28,797 nt of DNA from Cacconaster sp045599325 (GTDB lineage: Bacteria; Bacteroidota; Bacteroidia; Bacteroidales; UBA932), in contig JAZRVT010000046.1 of the NCBI GenBank assembly GCA_045599325.1, positions 1 through 28,797 on the forward strand, read 5' to 3'. Positions 7,716-15,777 of the stretch are shown piece by piece. Position 1 is the first letter of the stretch; every line of letters starts with the position of its first letter. The position numbers and the translations under genes are program-made. Under the pieces are notes generated by a model. That model was not told the origin of the DNA, ran no database searches, and saw only the letters and a program-made list of their open reading frames with translations.

Positions 7716-8153
7716 ATGGAAGAGGACTTGAGATATATGCGGGAGGCGCTGAAAGAGGCGGCCGCGGCCGCTGCTGAAGGCGAGGTGCCTGTCGGGGGCG
7801 TCGTTGTATGCGGAGGCCGGATCATAGCCCGCGCACACAATCTGACTGAGATGCTGACAGATGCCACCGCTCACGCAGAGATGCAGCTGATAGGGATGGC
7901 TTCGGAATGGCTCGGCAGCCGCTATCTCAACGACTGCACCCTGTATGTCACAGTGGAGCCGTGCCCTATGTGCGCAGCAGCCCTTTCGTGGGCGCAGCTC
8001 GGGCGCCTGGTCTATGGCGCACCGGACCCGAAGCGCGGCTACTCCCTCTTCACTCCTTCCCTGCTCCATCCGAAAACCACCGTCACCGCCGGCATCCTCC
8101 AGCCCGAATGCAGCTCCATTGTTTCCGAATTCTTCAGAAACAGACGGAATTAA
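7716..8153 (+). CDS. tadA: tRNA adenosine(34) deaminase TadA
   Basis: A 145-residue cytidine-deaminase-fold protein. It has the zinc-binding and proton-shuttle motif HAE at residues 53-55 and PCPMC at 82-86, plus the PKRGYS segment typical of TadA. It converts A34 of tRNA-Arg(ACG) to inosine. The frame stays open far upstream inside pnuC, but the ATG at 7716 gives the normal family length and comes after the pnuC stop, so it is chosen. Confidence 0.9.
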   Translation: MEEDLRYMREALKEAAAAAAEGEVPVGGVVVCGGRIIARAHNLTEMLTDATAHAEMQLIGMASEWLGSRYLNDCTLYVTVEPCPMCAAALSWAQLGRLVYGAPDPKRGYSLFTPSLLHPKTTVTAGILQPECSSIVSEFFRNRRN

Positions 8154-8165
8154 TAAAATATTATA

Positions 8166-8173
8166 TACCTTTG
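8166..8173 (+). promoter_or_regulatory. -7 element upstream of hairpin cluster and tRNA-Gln
   Basis: TACCTTTG matches the Bacteroidetes -7 element. No good TTTG is found at -33. It would start a transcript near 8180 that runs through three hairpins into tRNA-Gln. Confidence 0.5.
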
Positions 8174-8227
8174 TACTCTTGACAAGACTGCCGGCAAACA
8201 GCTGTACCACAGCAAATGCACCTAACA

Positions 8228-8311
8228 GGCCGTCATCAGACGGCCGGGACTTTGCGGAAGCAAAGTCGGTAAGGCCGGGAGCGGCAGGGGTCTTAGGGGG
8301 CATAGCCCCCT
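8228..8311 (+). ncRNA. structured leader or small RNA with three hairpins
   Basis: Three perfect stems stand close together: GGCCGTC-ATCA-GACGGCC (8228-8245), GACTTTGC-GGAA-GCAAAGTC (8248-8267, GNRA-type loop), and GGGGGC-ATA-GCCCCC (8296-8310). A promoter-like element lies about 55 bases upstream and tRNA-Gln begins 11 bases downstream. The third hairpin belongs to a repeat also found at 15778. The cluster could be a small RNA, the tRNA leader, or a mobile hairpin element; it matches no RNA family I recognise. Confidence 0.4.
8272..8311. repeat. GC-rich intergenic repeat, copy 1
   Basis: AGGCCGGGAGCGGC (8272-8285) is identical to 15778-15791. In both copies it is followed by GGGGT, a short T-rich gap, and a G-run/C-run hairpin. 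The two copies therefore belong to one interspersed repeat family. Confidence 0.6.
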
Positions 8312-8321
8312 GGTAATACAA

Positions 8322-8392
8322 TGAGATATGGTGTAATGGCAGCACTACTGATTTTGGTTCAGTCAGCCCAGGTTCGAGTCCCGGTATCTCAA
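8322..8392 (+). tRNA. tRNA-Gln (anticodon UUG)
   Basis: Acceptor arms TGAGATA (8322-8328) and TATCTCA (8385-8391) pair fully. The D-arm reads GTGTAATGGCAGCAC, typical of tRNA-Gln. The anticodon stem ACTGA/TCAGT encloses loop TTTTGGT with anticodon TTG. The T-loop is TTCGAGT. The discriminator is A at 8392 and CCA is not encoded, which is usual in Bacteroidetes. Confidence 0.93.
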
Positions 8393-8570
8393 CAAGAAAC
8401 CAATTAACAGCACCACAGTGGAACCTCCGAGTCGTTTGACCATACTGGACGAGACCTCTTCAACAGAGCCCCTCCCGTCGCGGTGCACCCCATACCATAA
8501 CATATTCCCGCAGACCCTGCATCCATATGACAGGGCCCGCCTCTCCTTTTGCAACCACCACTGATATTAT

Positions 8571-9206
8571 ATGGCACTATACCTACACAAAGAACTTGAT
8601 GACGACGCCCGGCTTTATGTCTGGGAAATTACCGAGACCGAACAGGAACTTCTCGCCTCCACTGCAGTTCCGGACAATGAGCTCGAAGAACTGAGCTTCA
8701 CCCGCAGCGAAGCACGCAGGAAGGAGAAACTCGCCACCCGCGCACTTCTCAACGAGATTTTCCCAGAGAAACTCTACCTCGGGCACCACGACAACGGAAA
8801 GCCGTTCCTCCAGAACACAGCTATGGAGATCAGCATCTCCCACACTGAGAGATTCGTGGCCATACTGCTGCACCCTGACGAGGACCTCGGCATCGACATC
8901 GAATGTCTGAACCGCGACTTCTCCGCAGTCGAGAAGAAAGCGCTCTCCGAAGACGAGATCGAAGACCTCTCCGACAAGAAGCGCACTCTCCAGCTGGCCA
9001 TCTACTGGTGCGCCAAAGAGGCAATCTACAAGAGGATGTCTCTCTACGGAGTGGATTTCGCCGAGCAGATCGAGATAGAGCGTTTCAATCCGGACGATGA
9101 AGGTGAACTTGATGCTACATTCACCTACAAGGACGGCACCGAGCTTGAGCTCGAGCTCTGCTACGAGGTGATCGAGGACCACGTAATGGTCTGGGTGGTC
9201 GGTTAA
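8571..9206 (+). CDS. 4'-phosphopantetheinyl transferase superfamily protein
   Basis: A 211-residue Sfp-type enzyme that moves the phosphopantetheine arm from coenzyme A onto a carrier-protein serine. It shows the family motifs: SISHT at about 88-92, GIDIE at 107-111 (magnesium ligands D109 and E111), and WCAKEAIYK at 146-154. The last 50 residues are acidic. No polyketide or peptide synthetase genes are near, so the target is probably a fatty-acid or aryl-polyene-type carrier protein elsewhere. tyrS starts 27 bases after its stop, so the two may share a transcript. The 178 bases between tRNA-Gln and this gene hold nothing I recognise. Confidence 0.88.
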   Translation: MALYLHKELDDDARLYVWEITETEQELLASTAVPDNELEELSFTRSEARRKEKLATRALLNEIFPEKLYLGHHDNGKPFLQNTAMEISISHTERFVAILLHPDEDLGIDIECLNRDFSAVEKKALSEDEIEDLSDKKRTLQLAIYWCAKEAIYKRMSLYGVDFAEQIEIERFNPDDEGELDATFTYKDGTELELELCYEVIEDHVMVWVVG

Positions 9207-9233
9207 TGTCGAATAATAAAACTGAATGATACG

Positions 9234-10523
9234 ATGAAGAATTTCGTAAAGGAACTTGAATGGCGCGGAATGATCCACGACATAATGCCAGGAACAGAAG
9301 AAGAACTGATGAAGGGTCCGGCAGCTGCCTATGTCGGAATTGACCCGACAGGAGATTCACTGCATATCGGCCACCTCGTAAGCATAATGATACTCAAGCA
9401 TTTCCAGAGCTGCGGCCACAAGCCGTTCGCCCTTGTAGGCGGAGCCACGGGAATGATCGGAGACCCTTCGATGAAGAGCCAGGAGCGCAACCTCCTCGAC
9501 GAGGCCACTCTCAGCCACAATGTGGAGTGCATCAAGAAACAGCTCAGCCGCTTCCTCGATTTCGAAAGCGACGCCCCCAACAAGGCTGAACTCGTGAACA
9601 ACTACGACTGGATGAAGGACTACACTTTCATCAACTTCACACGCGACATCGGCAAGATGATCACTGTGAACTATATGATGGGCAAGGACTCTGTGAAGAA
9701 GCGCCTCAGCCGCGAATCCTCAGAAGGAATGTCCTTCACTGAATTCACCTACCAGCTCCTTCAGGGCTACGACTTCCTCTACCTCTACCAGCACCGCAAC
9801 GTGAAGCTGCAGCTGGGCGGAGCGGACCAATGGGGCAACATCACCACAGGAACCGAACTCATCCGCCGCTCGACAGGCGGAGAGGCCTTCGCACTCACCT
9901 GCCCTCTCATCACCAAGGCTGACGGCGGCAAGTTCGGAAAGACCGAGAAAGGCAACATCTGGCTCGACGCAGAACGCACCAGCCCATACCAGTTCTACCA
10001 GTTCTGGCTCAACGTTTCAGACGCCGACGCTGAAAAATACATCAAGATTTTCACAATGCTTGACCGCGAGACCATCGAGAACGCCATCAAGGAGCATCAG
10101 GAATGCCCTGAGCGCCGCGTCCTCCAGAAACTCCTCGCAAAGGAGGTCACCATTATGGTCCACGGCGAGAAAGAGTATGAGAATGCCCTCAGCGCCTCTG
10201 AGATGCTTTTCGGCAGAGGCACTGCCGAAGCCCTCAAGGCTCTCGACGAACAGACCTTCCTCTCAGTATTCGACGGAGTGCCTCAGTACACTCTCCCGAA
10301 GAGCTCGCTTCCTTGCGACATTATAGAGACCCTCGCCGTCACCACCGACGTATTCCCTTCAAAGGGTGAGTGCCGCAAGATGATCCAGGGCAACGGCCTG
10401 AGCATCAACAAGGAGAAGAGTGCTGACACTGCACGCCAGCTCTGTGAGGCCGACCTCCTTGACGGCAAATATATCCTTGTCCAGAAAGGCAAGAAGAACT
10501 ACTATATCCTGAAATTCGAATAA
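9234..10523 (+). CDS. tyrS: tyrosine--tRNA ligase
   Basis: A 429-residue class I aminoacyl-tRNA synthetase of normal bacterial length. It has the HIGH motif at residues 44-47, the tyrosine-site GADQWGN segment at about 196-202, and KFGKT at 233-237 as the KMSKS equivalent. A C-terminal S4-like RNA-binding domain follows (FPSKGECRKMIQGNGLSIN). Its stop overlaps the rbfA start by one base, placing it in a translation-gene operon. Confidence 0.97.
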   Translation: MKNFVKELEWRGMIHDIMPGTEEELMKGPAAAYVGIDPTGDSLHIGHLVSIMILKHFQSCGHKPFALVGGATGMIGDPSMKSQERNLLDEATLSHNVECIKKQLSRFLDFESDAPNKAELVNNYDWMKDYTFINFTRDIGKMITVNYMMGKDSVKKRLSRESSEGMSFTEFTYQLLQGYDFLYLYQHRNVKLQLGGADQWGNITTGTELIRRSTGGEAFALTCPLITKADGGKFGKTEKGNIWLDAERTSPYQFYQFWLNVSDADAEKYIKIFTMLDRETIENAIKEHQECPERRVLQKLLAKEVTIMVHGEKEYENALSASEMLFGRGTAEALKALDEQTFLSVFDGVPQYTLPKSSLPCDIIETLAVTTDVFPSKGECRKMIQGNGLSINKEKSADTARQLCEADLLDGKYILVQKGKKNYYILKFE

Positions 10524-10873
10524 TGGCATCTGATACTGAAAACACCAGACAGCAGAAAGTCGCCAGGCAGATTCAGAAGGACCTCGCCGAAATCATCCGC
10601 CTTCGCGGTATGGCGGCCTACGACGGAGCTATGGTGACCGTGAGCGGCGTCAAGATGAGCCCTGACCTCGCGATAGCGAAGGTCTATGTCAGCATCTTCC
10701 CGTCGGCAAAGGCTGAAGGGGTGATGGAGACTCTTGAAAAAGAGAATTCCCGTCTCCGCGGGGAACTCGGCAACCGTGTCGCAAAGCAGCTGCGCATTGT
10801 GCCGGAGCTCACCTTCTTCCTTGACGACTCTCTCGACTATATCGAACATATTGACGAGCTTCTGAAGAAGTAG
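10523..10873 (+). CDS. rbfA: ribosome-binding factor A
   Basis: A 116-residue protein with the KH-like fold signature of RbfA: TRQQKVARQIQKDLAEII near the N-terminus, then VSGVKMSPDLAIAKVYVSIF, and RIVPELTFFLDDSLDY near the end. RbfA helps mature the 5' end of 16S rRNA in the small subunit and matters for growth in the cold. Its start overlaps the tyrS stop by one base, and its stop overlaps the next start by one base, so the three genes are likely translationally coupled. Confidence 0.95.
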   Translation: MASDTENTRQQKVARQIQKDLAEIIRLRGMAAYDGAMVTVSGVKMSPDLAIAKVYVSIFPSAKAEGVMETLEKENSRLRGELGNRVAKQLRIVPELTFFLDDSLDYIEHIDELLKK

Positions 10874-12087
10874 TGAAGCTCCAGGGTTTCATAGCACGGC
10901 GCTATCTTTTCGCAAAGAAGTCGCACAATGTGATCAACATCATCTCGATCATATCTGCGGCCGGCATTGCGGTGGGTTGCGCCGCTCTCGTTGTAATCCT
11001 CTCCGTCTACAACGGATTCGATTCAGTGGTGCGCGACCTCAACAACTCCTACACCGCTGACATACTCGTCAAGCCGTGCGAAGGCAAGGTCTTCAGCCTC
11101 GACAGCACCCTCAGCGCCAGGTTGGCCGGCCATCCTGAGGTGAAGGCCGCCTGCGGAGTGCTCGAGGAGAGCGTCTTCATCCAGTACGGGGACTACAACA
11201 AGGTTGTGACCGCCAAAGGCGTGGATTCTTCATACGAAGCCGTCACCAGCCTGAAGGACTATCTCGTCGACGGCAAGTTCGAACTGACATTCGGCCAGAT
11301 AAACCAGGTTGTCCTCGGCCGCACAATCGCACTGGAGCTCGGCATACGCACTGCTTTCCTGCAGCCTGTAACAGCCTATTTCCCAAGCAGGACCAGAGAG
11401 GTGGACTTGCTCAACCCGCTCTCGTCGCTCCGCAAGGAGACCCTCTATCCGGGCGGCGTGGTCTCGCTCGAGCAGGCCTTCGACCAGAAATATATGTTTA
11501 TGCCGCTCACTGCGATGAGGGAGCTGCTGGAGTATGACGACGAGGTCTCCGCTGTTGAGATATACCTCAACCCGGAAGGTCTGAACTCCAAGGGAATGGC
11601 GAAGAAGAGCCTGCTGGAATCTCTCTCCGGGGAATTAGGCGGCAGCTACGCCGTCCTCGACAAGCAGCAGCAGAACTCGACGCTCTACCGCCTGCTCAAG
11701 TATGAGAAGGTGGCGGTCTTCCTGATTCTGCTCTTCGTTATGCTGATCATCTCATTCAATATCTTCGGTTCGCTCTCTATGCTGATCATCGACAAGCAGG
11801 ATGACATCGGCACACTCAAGGCGATGGGTGCGGACAGCACCCTGATAAAGAAGATTTTCGTCCACGAGGGGTGGATGATCACCCTCTTCGGCATCGCGGC
11901 CGGACTTCTGGCAGGACTTCTCATCTGCTGGCTCCAGATACGCTTCGGATTCGTCAGGATGCCGGGCAATTTCGTTGTGGACGCCTACCCTGTCGCAGTG
12001 CAGTGGCAGGACATCGCCGTGACGGCTGCCGGAGTCGGCCTGATAGGCTACATAATCGCAAGAATGACAAAAGGGCGGCTCCTCTGA
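10873..12087 (+). CDS. lipoprotein-release ABC permease, LolC/LolE family
   Basis: A 404-residue inner-membrane permease with the MacB/LolCE plan: one N-terminal membrane helix (residues about 20-45), a large periplasmic domain, then three C-terminal helices from about residue 275 in an FtsX-type domain (ISFNIFGSLSMLIIDKQDDI, then GTLKAMGA). It starts RRYLFAKKSHNVINIISIIS, typical of LolC/E. With an ATPase (LolD) encoded elsewhere it would release mature lipoproteins toward the outer membrane. The start is GTG at 10873, overlapping the rbfA stop. A terminator begins within its last codons. Confidence 0.9.
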   Translation: MKLQGFIARRYLFAKKSHNVINIISIISAAGIAVGCAALVVILSVYNGFDSVVRDLNNSYTADILVKPCEGKVFSLDSTLSARLAGHPEVKAACGVLEESVFIQYGDYNKVVTAKGVDSSYEAVTSLKDYLVDGKFELTFGQINQVVLGRTIALELGIRTAFLQPVTAYFPSRTREVDLLNPLSSLRKETLYPGGVVSLEQAFDQKYMFMPLTAMRELLEYDDEVSAVEIYLNPEGLNSKGMAKKSLLESLSGELGGSYAVLDKQQQNSTLYRLLKYEKVAVFLILLFVMLIISFNIFGSLSMLIIDKQDDIGTLKAMGADSTLIKKIFVHEGWMITLFGIAAGLLAGLLICWLQIRFGFVRMPGNFVVDAYPVAVQWQDIAVTAAGVGLIGYIIARMTKGRLL

Positions 12088-12103
12088 CGGAAGCCTGCCC
12101 TTT
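12070..12103 (+). terminator. hairpin overlapping the end of the permease gene
   Basis: AAAGGGC (12070-12076) pairs with GCCCTTT (12097-12103), and inside these GGCT pairs with AGCC. The stem starts before the stop codon at 12085-12087. Only a short T/A run follows, so it may be weak; a second hairpin comes 28 bases later. Confidence 0.55.
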
Positions 12104-12130
12104 ATATACTAAAACCTAAACCGATATATA

Positions 12131-12178
12131 GATGCAGAAAACGGTCGGAACGCTGCATCGATTTTCAATTTTTTTCAA
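12131..12178 (+). terminator. second terminator after the tyrS-rbfA-permease operon
   Basis: GATGCAG (12131-12137) pairs with CTGCATC (12153-12159) around a 15-base loop. It is followed by GATTTTCAATTTTTTTC, a strong T run on the plus strand. The T run overlaps the last codons of the convergent uvrC gene. Confidence 0.6.
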
Positions 12179-13670
12179 TTTTTTTGAAAAATTCCTGGAT
12201 TTTCCCTGCAAGGGAGGGTCCTACGACCGCTGAAAGGTCCTCCAGTGAGGCTTCCCTGACCCTCTTGAGGCTCTTGAAATGAGAGATCAGCTTCTGCTCG
12301 GTGACTTCGCCGACCCCCGGGACTGAACGGAGCCCGCTGATTGTCATAGTGGTCCTGCGGCGCAGGCGGTGGTGGGTGATTCCGAAGCGGTGCGCCTCAT
12401 CGCGGATGTGCATCAGCACCCTGAGCGAGGAGGAGTTCCTGTCAAGGAAGAGAGGCAGCGGATCCCCGGGTATGATGATCTCCTCCATCCTCTCGGCAAG
12501 GCCTACCACATACATCCTGTCGGCGATACCAAGTTCGGAGAGCGCTTCCAGGGCGAAGCTCAGCTGCCCCTTGCCGCCGTCGATGACCACCAGCTGCGGC
12601 AGGTCCTCCCCTTCGGCCATCATCCTTGAATACCTGCGGTTGACCACCTCCTTCATAGAAGCGTAGTCGTTGGCGCCGACAACTGTCTTGATGAGGAAAT
12701 GGCGGTAGTCCTTCTTGCTCGGCAGGCCGTCCCTGAAGACTACGCAGGCCGCCACAGGGTTGGTGCCCTGGATATTGGAGTTGTCGAAGCACTCGATATG
12801 ACGCGGCGGGACATTCATCCCCAGGTCTTTCTGAAGCTGCGCCACCACCTTCTCTGACTTCTCTATCCTCTTCGGCAGGCTCTTCTCCTGAAGCAGCTTG
12901 TATGTCTCCATATCGAGGATGCCGTGACCCACGGTCTTCTCGCGCTCGTGGTGCGCCTCCAGCAGCGCGAGCCTCTCCTTCCACTGCTGCGCTTCCTCGA
13001 AGAGCATCTGCTTCGAAGCCTCGAACATCCTGTCGCGGCACTCGGAGATGAGTGCGCGCGTGCGGCCGCTCAGCAGCTTGCGGATATCCTCTATCTGCGC
13101 CTGATACTCCTCTTTGGAGAAGGCCCCGACGCAGGGGCCTGCGCATTTGCCGAGGTGATAGTTGAGGCAGGTGCGGAGCTTGCCGCCCCCGATCTGCTCC
13201 GGAGTCAGCGGATGGGCGCAGATCCTGAGCCTGTAGAGCGACCCTATCATATCCAGCAGCCTGTGGGCGAACTGGACTGAGGCATAGGGACCGAAATAGG
13301 ATGAACCGTCACGCACATACCTGCGGGTCAGCATCACTCTCGGGAAAGGTTCGTTGCGTATGCAGATCCAGGGATAGGTCTTGTCATCCTTCAACAGGAT
13401 GTTGTAATGGGGCTGAAGCTGCTTGATGAGGTTGTTTTCGAGCAGAAGAGCATCCTCCTCCGTCTCCACTACCGTGTACTGGAGGTCTGCTATATGCTCC
13501 ACCAGCGCCCTGGTCTTGCGGTTCAGCTGCTCCGGAGGGCGGAAGTACTGGCTCACGCGCCGCTTCAGGTCTTTCGCCTTTCCGACGTAAATCACTGTGC
13601 CACTGCTGTCAAGGTAGCGGTATACTCCGGGGTCGTGAGGCAAAAATTCTATTTTCTCTTTAAGTTCCAA
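12165..13670 (-). CDS. uvrC: excinuclease ABC subunit C, shortened
   Basis: A 501-residue UvrC, the dual-incision nuclease of nucleotide excision repair. The GIY-YIG domain is at residues 13-95 (Y17, Y28-VG, R37/R38, E78), the cysteine cluster C168...C176..C180 follows, then the UVR helix pair for UvrB binding at about 205-240. The RNase H-like nuclease has D296 (ECFDNSN), D364 (VVIDGGKGQL) and H427 (DEAHRFG), and tandem helix-hairpin-helix motifs end the protein. All catalytic residues are present. Bacteroidetes UvrC is usually near 600 residues; about 100 residues normally found between the UVR helices and the nuclease core are absent here, around residues 243-270. The frame is continuous. 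It converges on the operon to its left and diverges from the acyltransferase. Confidence 0.93.
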   Translation of the reverse strand: MELKEKIEFLPHDPGVYRYLDSSGTVIYVGKAKDLKRRVSQYFRPPEQLNRKTRALVEHIADLQYTVVETEEDALLLENNLIKQLQPHYNILLKDDKTYPWICIRNEPFPRVMLTRRYVRDGSSYFGPYASVQFAHRLLDMIGSLYRLRICAHPLTPEQIGGGKLRTCLNYHLGKCAGPCVGAFSKEEYQAQIEDIRKLLSGRTRALISECRDRMFEASKQMLFEEAQQWKERLALLEAHHEREKTVGHGILDMETYKLLQEKSLPKRIEKSEKVVAQLQKDLGMNVPPRHIECFDNSNIQGTNPVAACVVFRDGLPSKKDYRHFLIKTVVGANDYASMKEVVNRRYSRMMAEGEDLPQLVVIDGGKGQLSFALEALSELGIADRMYVVGLAERMEEIIIPGDPLPLFLDRNSSSLRVLMHIRDEAHRFGITHHRLRRRTTMTISGLRSVPGVGEVTEQKLISHFKSLKRVREASLEDLSAVVGPSLAGKIQEFFKKIEKN

Positions 13671-13679
13671 TTAAAGTAT

Positions 13680-13687
13680 TACCTTTG
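13680..13687 (+). promoter_or_regulatory. -7 element of the acyltransferase gene
   Basis: TACCTTTG matches TAnnTTTG and lies 29 bases upstream of the ATG at 13717, next to the 5' end of the divergent uvrC gene. The -33 element is not clear. Confidence 0.55.
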
Positions 13688-13716
13688 TATCCTATGGCTC
13701 CAAAAAGCCCTTTCCT

Positions 13717-15552
13717 ATGAAGGTCAAAACAAAAGTAATCAATAAATCCGACATAATGAAGGCCATCCATATGAGAGGGCCGATAGGTTGGATTATTGCC
13801 ACTGTGGCGTATCAGCTGCTTGGCTTCAAGAAGGTTAACAAAGTCTGCGACCGTTACAAGCAGTACAAGGGTGCTGAATTCTCCGCCCACGTAATGCGCG
13901 GGATGGGGGTCCGCTACGACCTCAACCCGGGCCAGTATGACAATATCCCTCAGGAGGGTGCCTTCATCACCATCTCGAACCACCCGATCGGATCGCTCGA
14001 CGGAATGATCCTCAACACTGTCATCGGCACGATGAGACCGGACTTCAAGATAATGACCAACTTCCTCCTGACAATGATTCCGCCGCTGAAGGAGAGCTTC
14101 ATCGCGGTCAACCCGTTCTCCGAGGAGGTTTCCAGCCGCAAGAGCATCAGCGGACTCCGCATCGCCAAAGAGCATCTGGCCCAGGGCGGCAGCCTCGGGC
14201 TCTTCCCTGCCGGCGAGGTCTCCACATACCAGCGTCCGAACCGCCGCTCGTCGCTGAAGCGCCACGTCATCGAGGACATCCCTTGGCCTGACTCCATCAT
14301 CAAGCTGATCCACAATGCAGAAGTGCCTGTGATCCCGGTCTATTTCGAGGCGCAGAACTCAAAGTTCTTCCACTTCCTGGGCCGCATCCACCCGTTCCTC
14401 CGCACCCTCAGGCTGGTCAAGGAGCTCTTCAACAAGAAGGGGCAGACCATCCCGATGCGTATCGGCAAGCCGATTCTGCCAAGCGAACTGGCTGAATACC
14501 AGACCAACGAGCAGCTGGCGGCTTATCTCCGCAGCCGCGTCTATGCAATGGAGTCCGAATTCAACAACTCCAACCGCACGACGTCCGTCCAGCCGGAGAC
14601 TGTGGTCCCTATCGCGCTCCCTCGCGACAAGAAGGCCGTGGTCAAGGAGATGGAGCGCCTGAAGGCAGACGGAAAGAAACTCTTCGAGCTTTCGTCCTAC
14701 CAGTGCTATCTGGCTGACCCTGAGAATATCCCTGTCACCCTTATGGAACTCGGACGCCGCCGCGAGGAGGCTTTCCGCGACACCGGCGAAGGGTCCAACA
14801 AGGCCATCGACACCGACCAGTTCGACAGCTACTACAAGCATCTCATCCTCTGGGACTTCAAGCAGAAGAAGATTGCAGGTGCATACCGTCTGGGCATAGG
14901 CAGCGAGATTTATGAGAAATTCGGAGTGAAAGGGTTCTACTCCAGCACCCTGTTCAACTATTCTTCCGAATTCGAGGGGACTCTGAAAGAGTGCATCGAG
15001 CTCGGAAGATCGTTCGTCAGCCTCGAGTACCAGAAGGAGGCGCTTCCGCTGATGCTTCTCCTCAAGGGCCTGATGTACACTCTGATGCGCTATCCTGATG
15101 CAAAGTATTTCCTCGGTCCAATGAGCATCAGCAACTCATATCCGAAGTTCTACCAGAGCCTGATGGTCTACTATCTGGAGAATATGCACAGCGCACCTCT
15201 CTCCGATGCGGCGTCGCCTACCACCGCCTTCACCCCTGACTACCTCCGTATCAACCCGAAGGATCTGCTCAGACGCAAGATGGACAGCTTCGAGAAGTTC
15301 GACCGCTTCCTGATGAAGCTCTCCGACAACCAGTACAGGATGCCGACCCTCGTGAAGAAGTACATCAAGATCAACGCGAAGATTCTCTGCTTCAACGTCG
15401 ACCCTAACTTCAACTACAGCCTCGACGGCCTGATTCTCCTGAAGCTCACCGAGTACCCTCGCCAGGAAATCCTCGCGATGACCAAGGACATCACCAACCC
15501 TCTCGAGCGCGAAACCTACCTCAACCGCTTCGGTTACTCACTCAAGAACTAG
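13717..15552 (+). CDS. fused O-acyltransferase/N-acyltransferase (OlsF/GlsA-GlsB type)
   Basis: A 611-residue two-domain protein. The first half is a PlsC-like acyltransferase with SNHPIGSLD at 87-95 and FPAGEVS at 163-169. The second half, from about 315, resembles OlsB-type GNAT enzymes (ELGRRREEAFR, ILWDFKQKKIAGAYRLG, then CIELGRSFVSLEYQKEALPL). Such pairs make N-acyl-O-acyl amino-acid lipids: ornithine lipids by OlsF, or in Bacteroides glycine lipids by the separate GlsB and GlsA. Here both steps are in one chain, O-acylation domain first. The histidine-to-aspartate spacing is HX5D rather than the usual HX4D. The lipid head group cannot be told from the sequence. A terminator follows the stop. 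Confidence 0.85.
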   Translation: MKVKTKVINKSDIMKAIHMRGPIGWIIATVAYQLLGFKKVNKVCDRYKQYKGAEFSAHVMRGMGVRYDLNPGQYDNIPQEGAFITISNHPIGSLDGMILNTVIGTMRPDFKIMTNFLLTMIPPLKESFIAVNPFSEEVSSRKSISGLRIAKEHLAQGGSLGLFPAGEVSTYQRPNRRSSLKRHVIEDIPWPDSIIKLIHNAEVPVIPVYFEAQNSKFFHFLGRIHPFLRTLRLVKELFNKKGQTIPMRIGKPILPSELAEYQTNEQLAAYLRSRVYAMESEFNNSNRTTSVQPETVVPIALPRDKKAVVKEMERLKADGKKLFELSSYQCYLADPENIPVTLMELGRRREEAFRDTGEGSNKAIDTDQFDSYYKHLILWDFKQKKIAGAYRLGIGSEIYEKFGVKGFYSSTLFNYSSEFEGTLKECIELGRSFVSLEYQKEALPLMLLLKGLMYTLMRYPDAKYFLGPMSISNSYPKFYQSLMVYYLENMHSAPLSDAASPTTAFTPDYLRINPKDLLRRKMDSFEKFDRFLMKLSDNQYRMPTLVKKYIKINAKILCFNVDPNFNYSLDGLILLKLTEYPRQEILAMTKDITNPLERETYLNRFGYSLKN

Positions 15553-15562
15553 GAAGTTCCGG

Positions 15563-15588
15563 CTGCCTTCGGGCTCGGGCAGGTTTTT
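15563..15588 (+). terminator. terminator of the acyltransferase gene
   Basis: CTGCC (15563-15567) pairs with GGCAG (15578-15582), extended by flanking G/C, and is followed by TTTTT (15584-15588). It begins 10 bases after the stop codon. Confidence 0.65.
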
Positions 15589-15700
15589 GAGATAGCAGCG
15601 GCGCTTGACCTGGGCGCTCCGCTGACTCGCGTCCCGTCCGCTACAAACGCGTCCTGACCGTGTTTTGTAAGCGGTTGACAATCAGACAATAAAGTAAAAT

Positions 15701-15723
15701 GGCTTCCCGAAATTCGGGAAGCC
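15701..15723 (-). terminator. perfect palindrome, probable terminator of the leftward EF-hand gene
   Basis: GGCTTCCCGAA (15701-15711) and TTCGGGAAGCC (15713-15723) form an 11-base-pair perfect stem around one base. Read leftward it is followed by ATTTTACTTTATTG, a T-rich tail. It lies about 110 bases past the EF-hand gene stop and may serve both strands. Confidence 0.55.
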
Positions 15724-15777
15724 AAAATACGTAAAGTATTGAGTTAAAACGATTTACAAATCACGCACAACATTCGT

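Noticed and set aside
8322..8392. tRNA-Gln as an integration site for a mobile element
   Set aside because: The tRNA is intact, no repeat of its 3' end is seen in the window, and ordinary housekeeping genes follow it.
12442..13146. A 234-residue open frame on the same strand as uvrC, shifted by one base
   Set aside because: I considered a frameshifted part of uvrC to explain its short length, but the frame is Arg/Gly-rich with no UvrC-like segment, and the uvrC frame itself is unbroken.
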